A stretch of 64,000 bases of DNA. It comes from an uncultured Agathobacter sp. (lineage in GTDB: Bacteria; Bacillota; Clostridia; Lachnospirales; Lachnospiraceae). The position numbers and the translations under genes are program-made. This document shows positions 7,425 through 15,715 of the stretch, in pieces. The notes under the pieces were generated by a model. That model was not told the origin of the DNA. It made no database searches and saw only the letters and a program-made list of their open reading frames with translations. How positions within the stretch are numbered: position 1 is the first letter of the stretch; each line of letters opens with the position of its first letter. The stretch is from NCBI GenBank assembly GCA_934365945.1, contig CAKRNE010000003.1, forward strand, positions 62,001-126,000. The letters run 5' to 3'.

Positions 7425-7853
7425 TTAACTCGACTTTTTGACAGGTAGTGTATCAACAATGATTTCTTCCGATACATCAATATCATCGAGATTATATTTC
7501 CAATGGAACACAATCGGCTCTTCGTTTATTTCTGCAAAATATTTGTAGATACGATTAGTAAGTTCCTCTTTAGATTTAACACGGATACCTCTGAGCATCT
7601 GACGAGTTATCTTGCTAAAGAAACCTTCAACCATATTGAGCCATGATCCATGTTTGGGAGTGAATACAAATTCGAATCTTTCCGGTACAGTTGCCAGGTA
7701 CTTTCTGGTCGCCTCTGATGTATGAACTTTAAGATTATCGAGTACGATGCAAATCTTGTTTCCCTTTGGGTACTTATCATCTAACAGCTTCAAAAATTCG
7801 ATGTATTCCGTGCTGCTGTGCTTGTCTCTTACAAGAGGAATCGCCTCTCCTGT
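7425..7853 (-). pseudogene. IS630-family transposase, C-terminal remnant
   Basis: The frame runs from a TAA at 7854-7856 to a stop at 7425 and encodes about 142 residues of the DDE domain: VLDNLKVHTS with a catalytic Asp, then TPKHGSWLNMVEGFFSK with the catalytic Glu. These are IS630/Tc1-like signatures. The N-terminal DNA-binding half and the first Asp are missing, and no matching start exists, so it cannot transpose by itself. The cut lies next to another degenerate gene, pointing to past rearrangement inside this block. Confidence 0.85.
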
Positions 7854-7859
7854 TTAAGA

Positions 7860-8324
7860 TCAATTGCAGCTAATTGTTTTTACAGTGTTGTCTTTCTCTT
7901 TAAAGTAAAAAAGCAAATAGCACAGCATTATTAAATATGAAAGAATTCCTGCTGCAACTATAAACAAAATATCATATAATAATGCTTCATCCGTACCTAA
8001 AATGAAAGCACTTCCAACACCAAATATAATAGTCAACCCTTTATTTAAGAGACATAAAACAAAAATTCCCCGTTCTAGGCAAATATTTCCAAAAATGTTG
8101 AATAACAGTAATCTTTTATAATCCTTTTTATTGAATCCATATTTCTTTATCTCCTCTTTGCACACGCCTAAACCATCTTATCCACATATTATCATATTCT
8201 AGATAAACACCTAGTTCTGCATATTTTTCTAAAACAACCTTCTCTTCAAATGGTATATCCTTTCACACTAACAACGATGAATAACATTTAAACCGCCATT
8301 TGTTTTTACTTTTTTAATTTTCAT
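7860..8324 (-). pseudogene. Degenerate small membrane protein gene
   Basis: A strong ribosome binding site (AGGAAAGGAGGGG) leads into MKIKKVKTNGGLNVIH (ATG at 8324), which stops after 18 codons. Coding-like sequence continues in shifted frames (EEKVVLEKYAELGVYLEYD, then WIRWFRR) and joins a frame covering 7860-8165 with a polar KEEIKKYGFNKKDYKR start and three hydrophobic helices. Read together these look like one gene of about 150 codons broken by two or more frameshifts. Alternatively, the 18-residue peptide and the 101-residue GTG-initiated membrane protein are separate genes. I do not recognise the family. Confidence 0.4.
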
Positions 8325-8411
8325 GTTAGCCCCTCCTTTCCTGGTTAAATCTATAATATTCATTTTAAGCAACAACATTTGCTATTGCCATTTATATATT
8401 AATCCGTTTAG

Positions 8412-8471
8412 AAAAAAAAGCCATAACGTATTCGGTTAAATACAAAATAAACGAATACGTTATGGTTTTTT
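8412..8471. terminator. Perfect 14-bp inverted repeat flanked by A8 and T6
   Basis: CCATAACGTATTCG (8421-8434) and CGAATACGTTATGG (8452-8465) are exact inverted copies with a 17-base loop, flanked by A8 on the left and T6 on the right. It works on paper as a terminator in both directions, notably for the HTH-TPR operon reading leftward. Its right arm also reaches the expected -35 zone of the peptide gene promoter, so it may double as an operator. Confidence 0.65.
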
Positions 8472-8484
8472 CCATTTTTTTCTA

Positions 8485-8490
8485 TATAAT
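8485..8490 (+). promoter_or_regulatory. -10 element of the propeptide gene
   Basis: A perfect TATAAT lies 36 bases before the ATG at 8526. The expected -35 position (about 8462-8468) has no consensus and overlaps the right arm of the inverted repeat, which would suit an activator-dependent promoter. Confidence 0.5.
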
Positions 8491-8525
8491 ACAAAGAAAC
8501 TACTTAATGTGAAAGGACAATATTT

Positions 8526-8696
8526 ATGAAATTTTTCAGAATCAAAAAAACACTAATAACCTGTATTCTTCTAGCTTGCCTTACGTCTACAACGTATACT
8601 TCCACCTATTCTACTAATTCTTTCTCGGCAAACGCTTTCGAAAATCCCAAAAGTGACATACCTGAACTTATTTATGATCTGGAAAATCCTTATTAA
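8526..8696 (+). CDS. Small secreted propeptide, candidate signalling pheromone
   Basis: A short gene of 56 codons. The product has a basic start (MKFFRIKK), a hydrophobic core (TLITCILLACLTS), a Ser/Thr/Asn-rich middle, and a C-terminal tail DIPELIYDLENPY with acidic and aromatic residues. A TATAAT and an AAAGGAC ribosome binding site precede it. It converges on, and overlaps by 29 bases, the end of two tandem HTH-TPR regulator genes. The size, export signal and pairing match propeptides sensed by RRNPP/Rgg-type receptors (as PapR with PlcR, or SHP with Rgg). The function is inferred; the mature peptide cannot be fixed from sequence. Confidence 0.65.
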   Translation: MKFFRIKKTLITCILLACLTSTTYTSTYSTNSFSANAFENPKSDIPELIYDLENPY

Positions 8697-9606
8697 TAAA
8701 GCTATTATATCTTGTTTTTATTATTTCTAAATTCCTTTTATTTTCAGGATAAACTTGGCAAAGCTGGTATGCTATCCATACATACAGTTTTGCCATTTTT
8801 TGCTGTTCACCATCCCCATACATTTGCAAACTACACCCAATATTATAGTAGAAATTATACAAATAATTCATCTGATTTTTCATCATGCCTCTTCGTATTG
8901 CCTTTAAACAAAGTTCTACACTTTTTTTATATTCACCCATTGCCCCCAGAACATTTGAATATCCCAAATATATCAAATATATCGGTTTACAGTCATTTAT
9001 CATATCCTTACGTTCAAAATATTGTAATAACCTTTCATAATAAAGGCATGCTTTTTCGTACTGTCCTAATATTTTATAAAAAATAGCAATATCATGTAAG
9101 ATCCAAATTTCTGTTTCACGATAAATTCGATTTATAGGAAATTCTTCTGTTTGAAAACGTCCACATGTATATCCCCATGCCTCCTTTAACGCTTCAATCA
9201 CCAAATTTTCATCTATTTTTTCTAATTCATATTGTACAATTGTTTCTATCCACTTCAAATATTGTTTATTCTCAGGATAATCTACATTAAAACTTTCATT
9301 TTTTACAAGTCCATTTTTAATTTTTTCTGCATTTTTCCAATCGTGTTGTTCAACAGCTTTTTTTAGTTGTTCAATCTCTGATTCCACATCTAAAAGTCCC
9401 GTCTCTAATGGCCACAGAAAAACTCTTCCTTGCTCTCCCATTTTTTCCATTAAACACAGAAATTTTTCGTCTGTAGGATCAATTTTACCACTTTCATATC
9501 TGGCAAGAGTTACTGGATCACAAATAAATTCCGAAAGTTCCTCTTGTGTCATCCCTAATGCTTTTCTCGTATACTTTATAATTGCTGATTTGCTGTACTC
9601 TCCCAT
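8668..9606 (-). CDS. HTH-TPR transcriptional regulator (RRNPP/Rgg-like), second of a pair
   Basis: 312 residues. An Xre-type helix-turn-helix fills the N-terminus (ALGMTQEELSEFICDPVTLARYESGKIDP, about residues 16-44), followed by an all-helical region with tetratricopeptide-like repeats (for example QYEKACLYYERLLQYFE). This is the architecture of peptide-responsive regulators such as PlcR and Rgg. It starts inside the end of a paralogous regulator gene (31-base overlap), so the two are co-translated. Its 3' end runs antisense over the end of the propeptide gene. Peptide sensing is inferred from architecture and neighbour. Confidence 0.8.
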   Translation of the reverse strand: MGEYSKSAIIKYTRKALGMTQEELSEFICDPVTLARYESGKIDPTDEKFLCLMEKMGEQGRVFLWPLETGLLDVESEIEQLKKAVEQHDWKNAEKIKNGLVKNESFNVDYPENKQYLKWIETIVQYELEKIDENLVIEALKEAWGYTCGRFQTEEFPINRIYRETEIWILHDIAIFYKILGQYEKACLYYERLLQYFERKDMINDCKPIYLIYLGYSNVLGAMGEYKKSVELCLKAIRRGMMKNQMNYLYNFYYNIGCSLQMYGDGEQQKMAKLYVWIAYQLCQVYPENKRNLEIIKTRYNSFINKDFPDHK

Positions 9607-10496
9607 AAATCCAATCCTTCTTTTGTCAATTCTCCATTTTTATTCATAGTAATCAATTTTAACATTTGAATAAATTGTTCATTAATTTTCTCTTGAGTTT
9701 TTAATCTAAAACACAATGTTTTCTTTAAGTTTAGTATTTCATACAATCCCTTAAATTGATAACTTTCAAGCAGTACTTTTTCCGCCTGCTTCACATATTC
9801 ATAGCTTTTACCTAAATTATGAAAATCAAATTCATACTGTGCCAAACAATATAGTATATAAGGATAATATTCTTTCCATTTATCTTGACTTGTCTTCCTT
9901 TGTTCCATATATTCCTTCAGCATTCTAAAATAGGCAACTGCCTCTTTCTTATTTCCTTTTAAATATTGGATTTTTCCAAGTAAATAAAACAACTCTATTT
10001 CAATATTTGTCAGCATAATATCTTTTTGTTTCCCTATATTTATTTCATTAGATTTTGTATATTCTAAAGCTTTTTTAAATTTTGCGATTGCCTCATTGTA
10101 TTTTTTCTCTTTTTCTAATAAGCTTCCTTTTTTCAATAAAAGATACTGCCAATGTAATTTATCCTTTGCTTGAATATGGCTTTCGTACTCTTTCAGAGCA
10201 TTCCAAGCTTCTTCTCTATTTTCTTCATACATTAGTTTTTCAATTTGTTCTCTTTTCACACTATAATAAAATTCTTGATCTGATGCAACAAATTCATATC
10301 GGAATGGATTTAAACCTAACCTTTCCAAAAGAGCGTCTAACAAAAATTTGTCTGGAACTCTTTCATCCATTTCATATCTAGACAATGCCATAACGCTACA
10401 CAGACCCCTGCATACCTCTTTTTTTGAAAATTGTTGTTTTTCTCGATTCTCCTGAATTATTCTCCCTAATGTAGTTTTTCTCATCTTTTCAACCAT
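9576..10496 (-). CDS. HTH-TPR transcriptional regulator (RRNPP/Rgg-like), first of a pair
   Basis: 306 residues with an Xre-like helix-turn-helix (QQFSKKEVCRGLCSVMALSRYE, about residues 21-43) and a helical C-terminal region with TPR-like units (KKYNEAIAKFKKALEY, NKKEAVAYFRMLKEY). It resembles the next gene in length and layout but not closely in sequence, suggesting an old duplication or two receptors for one signal. A TATAAT at 10509-10504 lies only about 8 bases before the ATG at 10496, so translation may instead begin at the ATG at 10484. The U32-gene terminator lies just upstream. Confidence 0.8.
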   Translation of the reverse strand: MVEKMRKTTLGRIIQENREKQQFSKKEVCRGLCSVMALSRYEMDERVPDKFLLDALLERLGLNPFRYEFVASDQEFYYSVKREQIEKLMYEENREEAWNALKEYESHIQAKDKLHWQYLLLKKGSLLEKEKKYNEAIAKFKKALEYTKSNEINIGKQKDIMLTNIEIELFYLLGKIQYLKGNKKEAVAYFRMLKEYMEQRKTSQDKWKEYYPYILYCLAQYEFDFHNLGKSYEYVKQAEKVLLESYQFKGLYEILNLKKTLCFRLKTQEKINEQFIQMLKLITMNKNGELTKEGLDLWESTANQQL

Positions 10497-10519
10497 TGCA
10501 ATAATTATAGAATTTTTTT

Positions 10520-10560
10520 ACGAAAAAAATCCGCAATACTATAATTTAGTATAGCGGATT
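10520..10560 (-). terminator. Terminator of the U32 peptidase gene, right copy of the 40-bp repeat
   Basis: Same hairpin as at 5564-5603, with seven instead of six T after the stem on the minus strand. It starts 21 bases past the U32 peptidase stop. As this gene is conserved chromosomal sequence, this copy is probably the original and the left one the duplicate. Confidence 0.85.
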
Positions 10561-10581
10561 CATTCCTAAAAAACAATTATT

Positions 10582-11835
10582 TTAATCTAAAGCAATAGCC
10601 TCATTCTCCTGACGTCTTAAAATATCAAACTCATCAGGTGTCTCTGACAGCTTTACATAGAATACCTGCTGTGGATGTGGGCAGGATTCCATCTCATTGC
10701 CATCCTCATCAACGAGTGTAAGTACTGTTGCAAGCACATTGTCTCCGTTTGGCTTCATGATCTCAATCTGCTCGCCGACCGAGAACTTGTTTCTCTGCTC
10801 CATGCGGTAGAGACCTTTTTCATTAGGCGCACCTACGATACCAAGATATGTGTAGCCCTTCTCATAAGTATTGTTATCGTATATCTGAGTCTCCTCCGAA
10901 GGCTTTCCGTAGAAAAAGCCTGTGGTAAACTGCCTGTAGGTACAGCTCTTTATCTGTTCTAAGTACCATGGCATATTTGCCTCGTATTTCTCAGGTGACT
11001 CAAGGTAATCATCTATCGCCTTGCGATAGGTTCTTGCTACTGTTGCCACGTAAAGTGCCGTCTTCATTCGTCCCTCGATCTTGTAGCTGTCTATTCCTGC
11101 ATCGATCAGATCCGGGATATGCTCTATCATGCACAGATCCTTTGAATTGAAGATATATGTGCCACGCTCATTCTCGTATACCGGCAGATACTCACCCGGG
11201 CGCTTTTCCTCCACAACAGAGTATTTCCAGCGGCACGGATGTGTACACGCGCCCTTATTGGCATCACGGCCTGTGAAATAGTTGGAAAGCAGGCAGCGGC
11301 CGGAATATGAGATACACATTGCTCCGTGCACGAAGGTCTCTATCTCCATCCTGTCATCTATGTGCTCTCTTATCTCCTTTATCTCCTTAAGCGAAAGCTC
11401 TCTGGCTGTCACTACACGGCTGGCTCCGAGATTCCACCAGAACTGATATGTGCCGTAGTTCGTGTTGTTGGCCTGTGTGCTGACATGTCTTTCTATCTCA
11501 GGGCAGACCTCCTTTGCAATCATGAAAACTGCCGGATCTGCAATGATCAGTGCATCAGGTCTGTCCGGCTTCATGTTGTGAAGCTCTGTAAAGTATTCAC
11601 GCACTCCGTCAAGGTCATAGTTGTGAGCTAATATATTGGCTGTAACATACACTCTCACACCGTGAGCATGTGCAAAGGCAACGCCCTCTGCCATCTCCTC
11701 CATCGAGAAATTCTTAGCCTTGGCCCTGAGTCCAAATGCCTCTCCACCGATGTAAACTGCATCAGCTCCATATATAACTGCTATCTTAAGTACTTCCAGG
11801 CTGCTCGCCGGACAAAGTAATTCTATTTTTCTCAT
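10582..11835 (-). CDS. U32-family peptidase-like protein, TrhP-type tRNA hydroxylation factor
   Basis: About 417 residues of the U32 family: N-terminal LLCPASSLEVLKIAVIYGADAVY, the HVSTQANNTNYG block, and the signature ETFVHGAMCISYSGRCLLS with cysteines that may hold a cluster, plus GACTHPCRW. Members next to the yrrM-type methyltransferase are TrhP proteins that make 5-hydroxyuridine at tRNA position 34 from prephenate; the neighbour here is exactly that gene, 27 bases upstream. B. subtilis has two adjacent copies, here only one is seen. The ATG at 11835 is preferred for the GGGAG upstream of it. Confidence 0.85.
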   Translation of the reverse strand: MRKIELLCPASSLEVLKIAVIYGADAVYIGGEAFGLRAKAKNFSMEEMAEGVAFAHAHGVRVYVTANILAHNYDLDGVREYFTELHNMKPDRPDALIIADPAVFMIAKEVCPEIERHVSTQANNTNYGTYQFWWNLGASRVVTARELSLKEIKEIREHIDDRMEIETFVHGAMCISYSGRCLLSNYFTGRDANKGACTHPCRWKYSVVEEKRPGEYLPVYENERGTYIFNSKDLCMIEHIPDLIDAGIDSYKIEGRMKTALYVATVARTYRKAIDDYLESPEKYEANMPWYLEQIKSCTYRQFTTGFFYGKPSEETQIYDNNTYEKGYTYLGIVGAPNEKGLYRMEQRNKFSVGEQIEIMKPNGDNVLATVLTLVDEDGNEMESCPHPQQVFYVKLSETPDEFDILRRQENEAIALD

Positions 11836-11862
11836 TTTTTCTCCCATACAGTTTTGTATTCA

Positions 11863-12504
11863 TCAAATCTTTGTTGACACCGTAATTCCATCACCTATAG
11901 GCATCACTGCCGTCACCAGCTCATCGGAGTGTGTAAGCTTGTAGAGATACTCCCTCATACGCTTGTAGATGGTACGGTTTCTGCGCTCAACGATATAGTG
12001 CGATTCTATAATATCGCCATCCTGCAGCACATTGTCGGACACCAGCACCCCGCCTGTCTTTAAAAGGCGAAGCACCTGTGGCATAAAGTTGATATACTGT
12101 CCCTTTGCCGCGTCCATAAATATCATGTCAAATTGTCCTTCAAGCTGTGGAAGTATCTCCGTTGCATCGCCCTCTAAGAGTGTAATCTGCTCCTGCTTCC
12201 CGGCTCTTTCAAAGTTGGCCTTTGCGATAGGTATTCTTTTTTCGTAATTTTCAATCGTCACTATCTGACAATCCTTCGGTGCATACTCTGCCATCAAAAC
12301 GGCAGAAAAACCAACCGCTGTTCCCACCTCGAGAATACGCATTGGTTTTTGCATTGCAAGAAGCAGCTTTAAAAAGCTCTGCATCTCTTTTCTGATAATC
12401 GGAACGAAGTCTCTTAGGGCTTCCTTCTCTATCTCATCTAATACAGGCGTGTTGCCTCTGTCCAAGGAATTGATATATGTGACAAGTCTCTCATCAACTA
12501 TCAT
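11863..12504 (-). CDS. trmR: tRNA 5-hydroxyuridine methyltransferase TrmR (O-methyltransferase)
   Basis: A class I SAM-dependent O-methyltransferase of 213 residues: motif I ILEVGTAVGFSAVLMA, acidic motif IVTIENYEKR, and the metal-binding DMIFMDAAKGQYINF block. YrrM/TrmR methylates ho5U34 to mo5U34 in tRNA, following hydroxylation by the U32 protein encoded just downstream. The ATG at 12504, with AGGAAA before it, is chosen over an upstream in-frame ATG at 12597 whose extra residues would overlap the previous gene and lack family similarity. Confidence 0.88.
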   Translation of the reverse strand: MIVDERLVTYINSLDRGNTPVLDEIEKEALRDFVPIIRKEMQSFLKLLLAMQKPMRILEVGTAVGFSAVLMAEYAPKDCQIVTIENYEKRIPIAKANFERAGKQEQITLLEGDATEILPQLEGQFDMIFMDAAKGQYINFMPQVLRLLKTGGVLVSDNVLQDGDIIESHYIVERRNRTIYKRMREYLYKLTHSDELVTAVMPIGDGITVSTKI

Positions 12505-12553
12505 TCTTGTATTTCCTAATCTAATTATTGACACAAATGCGCTTAACGGATAA

Positions 12554-12964
12554 TTACTGTGTATCCGAAGGTTCCGTAGTCTGTGTCTGTTCTTCATCGC
12601 TCTTGTCGGAGGACATGATTACCATCATATCCTTTGCCGTCATTGAAGTGTTGAGTGTGTATATCCCTGGCTTTATATGTCCTGAGTAAGCAGACAGCTT
12701 AAGCTGGAGATAAAATAAATTGTGATCCCTTACAAGGCCCTTGTCCTCTAAAAGCTGTCCAAGCTCCTCTGCGGAGATGCCCTTTTCCACCTGAACGAGT
12801 ACATCCTGACCATCGCCATTTGTCATGGCAGGCTCAGTAAAAACTCTGTAGCCAAAATCATAGCAGATGCTGCAGATTTTTATGCCCGCAAACAGCACTA
12901 AAAGAGCAATCATTATTGAAAAAGCAACCCTTATAAAGCCAAATAAAGCCTTGTTAAAATCCAT
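12554..12964 (-). CDS. MltG-like protein lacking the catalytic domain
   Basis: 136 residues: one N-terminal transmembrane helix (about 8-32), then a LysM-like segment typical of the first part of endolytic transglycosylase MltG (VEKGISAEELGQLLEDKGLV, SGHIKPGIYTLNTSMTAKDMM), then a short acidic, Thr-rich tail. The YceG catalytic domain that should follow (another 200 residues) is absent, with no trace downstream. This short form occurs at the same position as mltG in the ruvX-DUF1292-trmR gene order. It may bind peptidoglycan or modulate a partner. Confidence 0.75.
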   Translation of the reverse strand: MDFNKALFGFIRVAFSIMIALLVLFAGIKICSICYDFGYRVFTEPAMTNGDGQDVLVQVEKGISAEELGQLLEDKGLVRDHNLFYLQLKLSAYSGHIKPGIYTLNTSMTAKDMMVIMSSDKSDEEQTQTTEPSDTQ

Positions 12965-12973
12965 AAGCTGTTC

Positions 12974-14647
12974 CTACACTTCCATAATTATAGGTATGAT
13001 CATCGGTCTTCTCTTTGTTTCCTTCCAAACAAAGTCTCCCAATGCATCCTTTACCTCTGTCTTTATCTTGCCCCAGTCTGTCACATTGTTGTCTGTCAGA
13101 CGCTCCATTGTGTCATCCAGCACGCATTTTGCCTCATCCATCAGGCTCTCAGAATTGCGCACATATACAAATCCTCTCGATACAATATCAGGGCCTGCAA
13201 GCAACTGTCCTGAGCCTGCCTCAAGAGTCATCACAACGATGATGATTCCGTCCTCAGCCAGACGCTGTCTGTCACGGAGCACGATATTTCCTACATCTCC
13301 TACACCGAGTCCATCGACCATGACATTGCCCACATGCACTCTGCCTGTCACCTTGGCACCGTCCTCATTGATTTCGAGCACATCTCCTGATGAAAGGATC
13401 TTGATGTGGTCTGTATCATATCCGAGCTGCTCAGCTATTTTTGCCTGTGCCACAAGATGCTTGTACTCTCCATGAACAGGGATTGCGTACTTTGGATTGA
13501 CAAGAGAATAAATAAGCTTTATATCCTCCTGGCACGCATGTCCGGAAACATGGACATCCTGGAATATAACGTCTGCACCCTTCATCATGAGCTCATTGAT
13601 GATACCTGTAACCGACTTCTCATTTCCCGGTATAGGGTTTGAGCTGAATACGATGGTATCGTTTGGCTTTATGGATACCTTTCTGTGGGTACCGTTTGCC
13701 ATACGTGAAAGAGCTGCCATTGACTCTCCCTGGCTTCCTGTCGTGATGATGACAGTCTGCTCATCAGGATAGCTCCTAAGCTGTTCTACATCTATAAGAA
13801 TATTGTCAGGCAGCGACAGATAACCAAGCTCTGAGGCTATCGAAATGATATTTACCATGCTTCGTCCCTCGATGGCCACCTTTCTGCCATACTTCTCCGC
13901 ACAGTTTATGATCTGCTGCACACGGTCTACATTTGATGCAAATGTAGCAATGATAATTCTGTTTTTCCTGTGATCCTCAAAGATGCCGTCCAGTACCTTT
14001 CCGACAGACTTCTCAGACTGTGTGAAGCCCGGTCTTTCTGCATTGGTACTGTCGCACATAAGTGCAAGCACACCCTTCTTTCCAATCTCACCAAACCTTG
14101 CAAGGTCGATTGCATCTCCAAATACAGGTGTATAATCCACCTTGAAATCGCCTGTATGCACAACTATACCTGCCGGTGAATAGATAGCAAGCGCTGCTGC
14201 ATCCTGGATACTGTGGTTAGTCTTTATAAACTCAACTCTGAAGCAGCCAAGGTTGATGTGCTGTCCGTATTTTACGACTTTTCTCTTGACTGTCTTAAGC
14301 ATACCATGCTCTTCGAGCTTTCTGTCAATAATTCCGACGGTAAGCTTTGTAGCGTATATCGGTACATTTATCTCCTTAAGTACATAAGGAATAGCACCGA
14401 TATGATCCTCATGTCCATGAGTGATAAAGAAGCCCTTGACCTTATCGATGTTCTCCTTAAGATATGTGATATCAGGGATAACCAAATCTATTCCCAGCAT
14501 ATCGTCCTCAGGGAATGACAATCCGCAATCTACCACAATAATACTGTCCTCATACTCAAAGGCAGTAATATTCATTCCAATCTGCTCTAATCCTCCAAGT
14601 GGAATGATCTTAAGCTTACCTGTATTCTGTTTTTCTGTTTTCTTCAA
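12974..14647 (-). CDS. rnj: Ribonuclease J
   Basis: A metallo-beta-lactamase/beta-CASP nuclease of 557 residues that degrades and matures RNA with 5'-exonuclease and endonuclease activity. The zinc motif HGHEDH (GFFITHGHEDHIGAIPY, near residue 76), the TGDFKVDYTPV and CDSTNAERPG blocks, and HVSGHACQEDIKL of the beta-CASP region are all present. The C-terminal domain is complete. It lies between the DUF1292 gene and the mltG-like gene, 9 bases from the latter, in an operon of conserved order. Confidence 0.95.
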   Translation of the reverse strand: MKKTEKQNTGKLKIIPLGGLEQIGMNITAFEYEDSIIVVDCGLSFPEDDMLGIDLVIPDITYLKENIDKVKGFFITHGHEDHIGAIPYVLKEINVPIYATKLTVGIIDRKLEEHGMLKTVKRKVVKYGQHINLGCFRVEFIKTNHSIQDAAALAIYSPAGIVVHTGDFKVDYTPVFGDAIDLARFGEIGKKGVLALMCDSTNAERPGFTQSEKSVGKVLDGIFEDHRKNRIIIATFASNVDRVQQIINCAEKYGRKVAIEGRSMVNIISIASELGYLSLPDNILIDVEQLRSYPDEQTVIITTGSQGESMAALSRMANGTHRKVSIKPNDTIVFSSNPIPGNEKSVTGIINELMMKGADVIFQDVHVSGHACQEDIKLIYSLVNPKYAIPVHGEYKHLVAQAKIAEQLGYDTDHIKILSSGDVLEINEDGAKVTGRVHVGNVMVDGLGVGDVGNIVLRDRQRLAEDGIIIVVMTLEAGSGQLLAGPDIVSRGFVYVRNSESLMDEAKCVLDDTMERLTDNNVTDWGKIKTEVKDALGDFVWKETKRRPMIIPIIMEV

Positions 14648-14686
14648 AATATTACCTCCAAATTTATTTCACGTACAACTGCAATC

Positions 14687-14950
14687 CTAATATTCAAGTG
14701 CAGTGTCATCATCCGTAAGCTCAGAAAATACCTTAGCAATAGCCGAAAACTCAACATCGTCTTCAACCATCTGATAAAGCACCTCTTCATCCTTTGTGCT
14801 TACTTCTTTTAAAATATATGCTTCACAGTCTCCGCTTTCTTCTCCTTCGGAAACTAAAAGATATCGTGTTCCATTAAGTGTTGTCTCTTCTTCAACCGCA
14901 AACTCGACAACATCATTAGTCTGCGGATCAGTAAATTTAATTTTCTGCAT
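14687..14950 (-). CDS. DUF1292 protein (YrzB-like)
   Basis: 87 residues, strongly acidic, with the DUF1292 pattern: KIKFTDPQTNDVVEFAVEEE, then LVSEGEESGDCEAYILKEV. Role unknown. Its position directly after ruvX and ireB is strongly conserved in Firmicutes, which supports it as a real gene. Confidence 0.85.
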   Translation of the reverse strand: MQKIKFTDPQTNDVVEFAVEEETTLNGTRYLLVSEGEESGDCEAYILKEVSTKDEEVLYQMVEDDVEFSAIAKVFSELTDDDTALEY

Positions 14951-14955
14951 AAAAA

Positions 14956-15387
14956 CTAAGACCGACTATTTGACAGATAATCCAAATATCCCTGCAAAAT
15001 AAAAATCGCCGCAATCTCATCAACAAACTCCTTGCGATTCTCCCTGCGTATGCCGGTTTCCATCATAGAACGGTCGGCTGCGACTGTAGTAAGACGCTCA
15101 TCCCAGTATATGACCTCAAGACCTGTGCGCCTTGCAAGCATATCACCGAACTCCTTCGTCTTCTCGCAGCGTTCTCCTTCCGTATTATTCATGTTTTTAG
15201 GATAGCCGAGCACAATCCTGTCCACCTTGTACTCTGCTATAATCTCCTCAATACGTGCCAAAGTCTGTCTGAGCTTGGATGGCGACTTTCTGCGCACTAT
15301 CTCAACACCCTGTGCTGTGATTAAGAGCTCGTCGCTCACCGCTACTCCGACTGTCTTTGAACCAAAATCAAGACCTAATATCCTCAT
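14956..15387 (-). CDS. ruvX: Putative pre-16S rRNA nuclease RuvX/YqgF
   Basis: 143 residues with an RNase H-like fold: [19 protein letters not shown] with the first acidic residue, [12 protein letters not shown], and [13 protein letters not shown] with the motif for metal binding. The family matures the 16S rRNA 5' end and has Holliday-junction resolvase-like fold. The ATG at 15387 begins one base after the ireB stop (TAATATG) and is preferred over the frame that extends to 15453, which would add 22 unrelated residues. Confidence 0.93.
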   Translation of the reverse strand: MRILGLDFGSKTVGVAVSDELLITAQGVEIVRRKSPSKLRQTLARIEEIIAEYKVDRIVLGYPKNMNNTEGERCEKTKEFGDMLARRTGLEVIYWDERLTTVAADRSMMETGIRRENRKEFVDEIAAIFILQGYLDYLSNSRS

Positions 15388-15388
15388 A

Positions 15389-15655
15389 TTAATCCCATGC
15401 GCTGTTCTCAATGTATGTCTTGAGAACCTCCTCCACAAGCTCGTCTCTCTCAACCTTCATGATGAGACTTCTCGCGTTATTGTGGCTTGTGATATATGTT
15501 GGATCTCCGGACATAATATATCCAACAATCTGATTAACAGGATTGTAGCCTTTTTCCTTTAATGCCTTGTACACAATCTCGAGTACATCGCTTACCTGAA
15601 GCTCAGGCTCCTTTTGAACTGTAAAAAATTGTGTGTTGTTAATATTTTTTTCCAT
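15389..15655 (-). CDS. ireB: IreB family regulatory phosphoprotein
   Basis: 88 residues matching IreB (DUF965/YrzL): [48 protein letters not shown]. In Enterococcus this protein is phosphorylated by the Ser/Thr kinase IreK and limits cephalosporin tolerance. The first gene of the ireB-ruvX-DUF1292 run; an AT-rich spacer of 60 bases from mtaB may hold the promoter. Confidence 0.92.
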   Translation of the reverse strand: MEKNINNTQFFTVQKEPELQVSDVLEIVYKALKEKGYNPVNQIVGYIMSGDPTYITSHNNARSLIMKVERDELVEEVLKTYIENSAWD

Positions 15656-15715
15656 ACGTTTCGCCCTTCTTGTAATATTATTTTATTATAAATGTAATAA
15701 AATTACAACCTTTTA

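Noticed and set aside
8712-9086. A 124-codon plus-strand frame just after the propeptide gene
   Set aside because: Antisense of the HTH-TPR regulator; its composition mirrors that gene.
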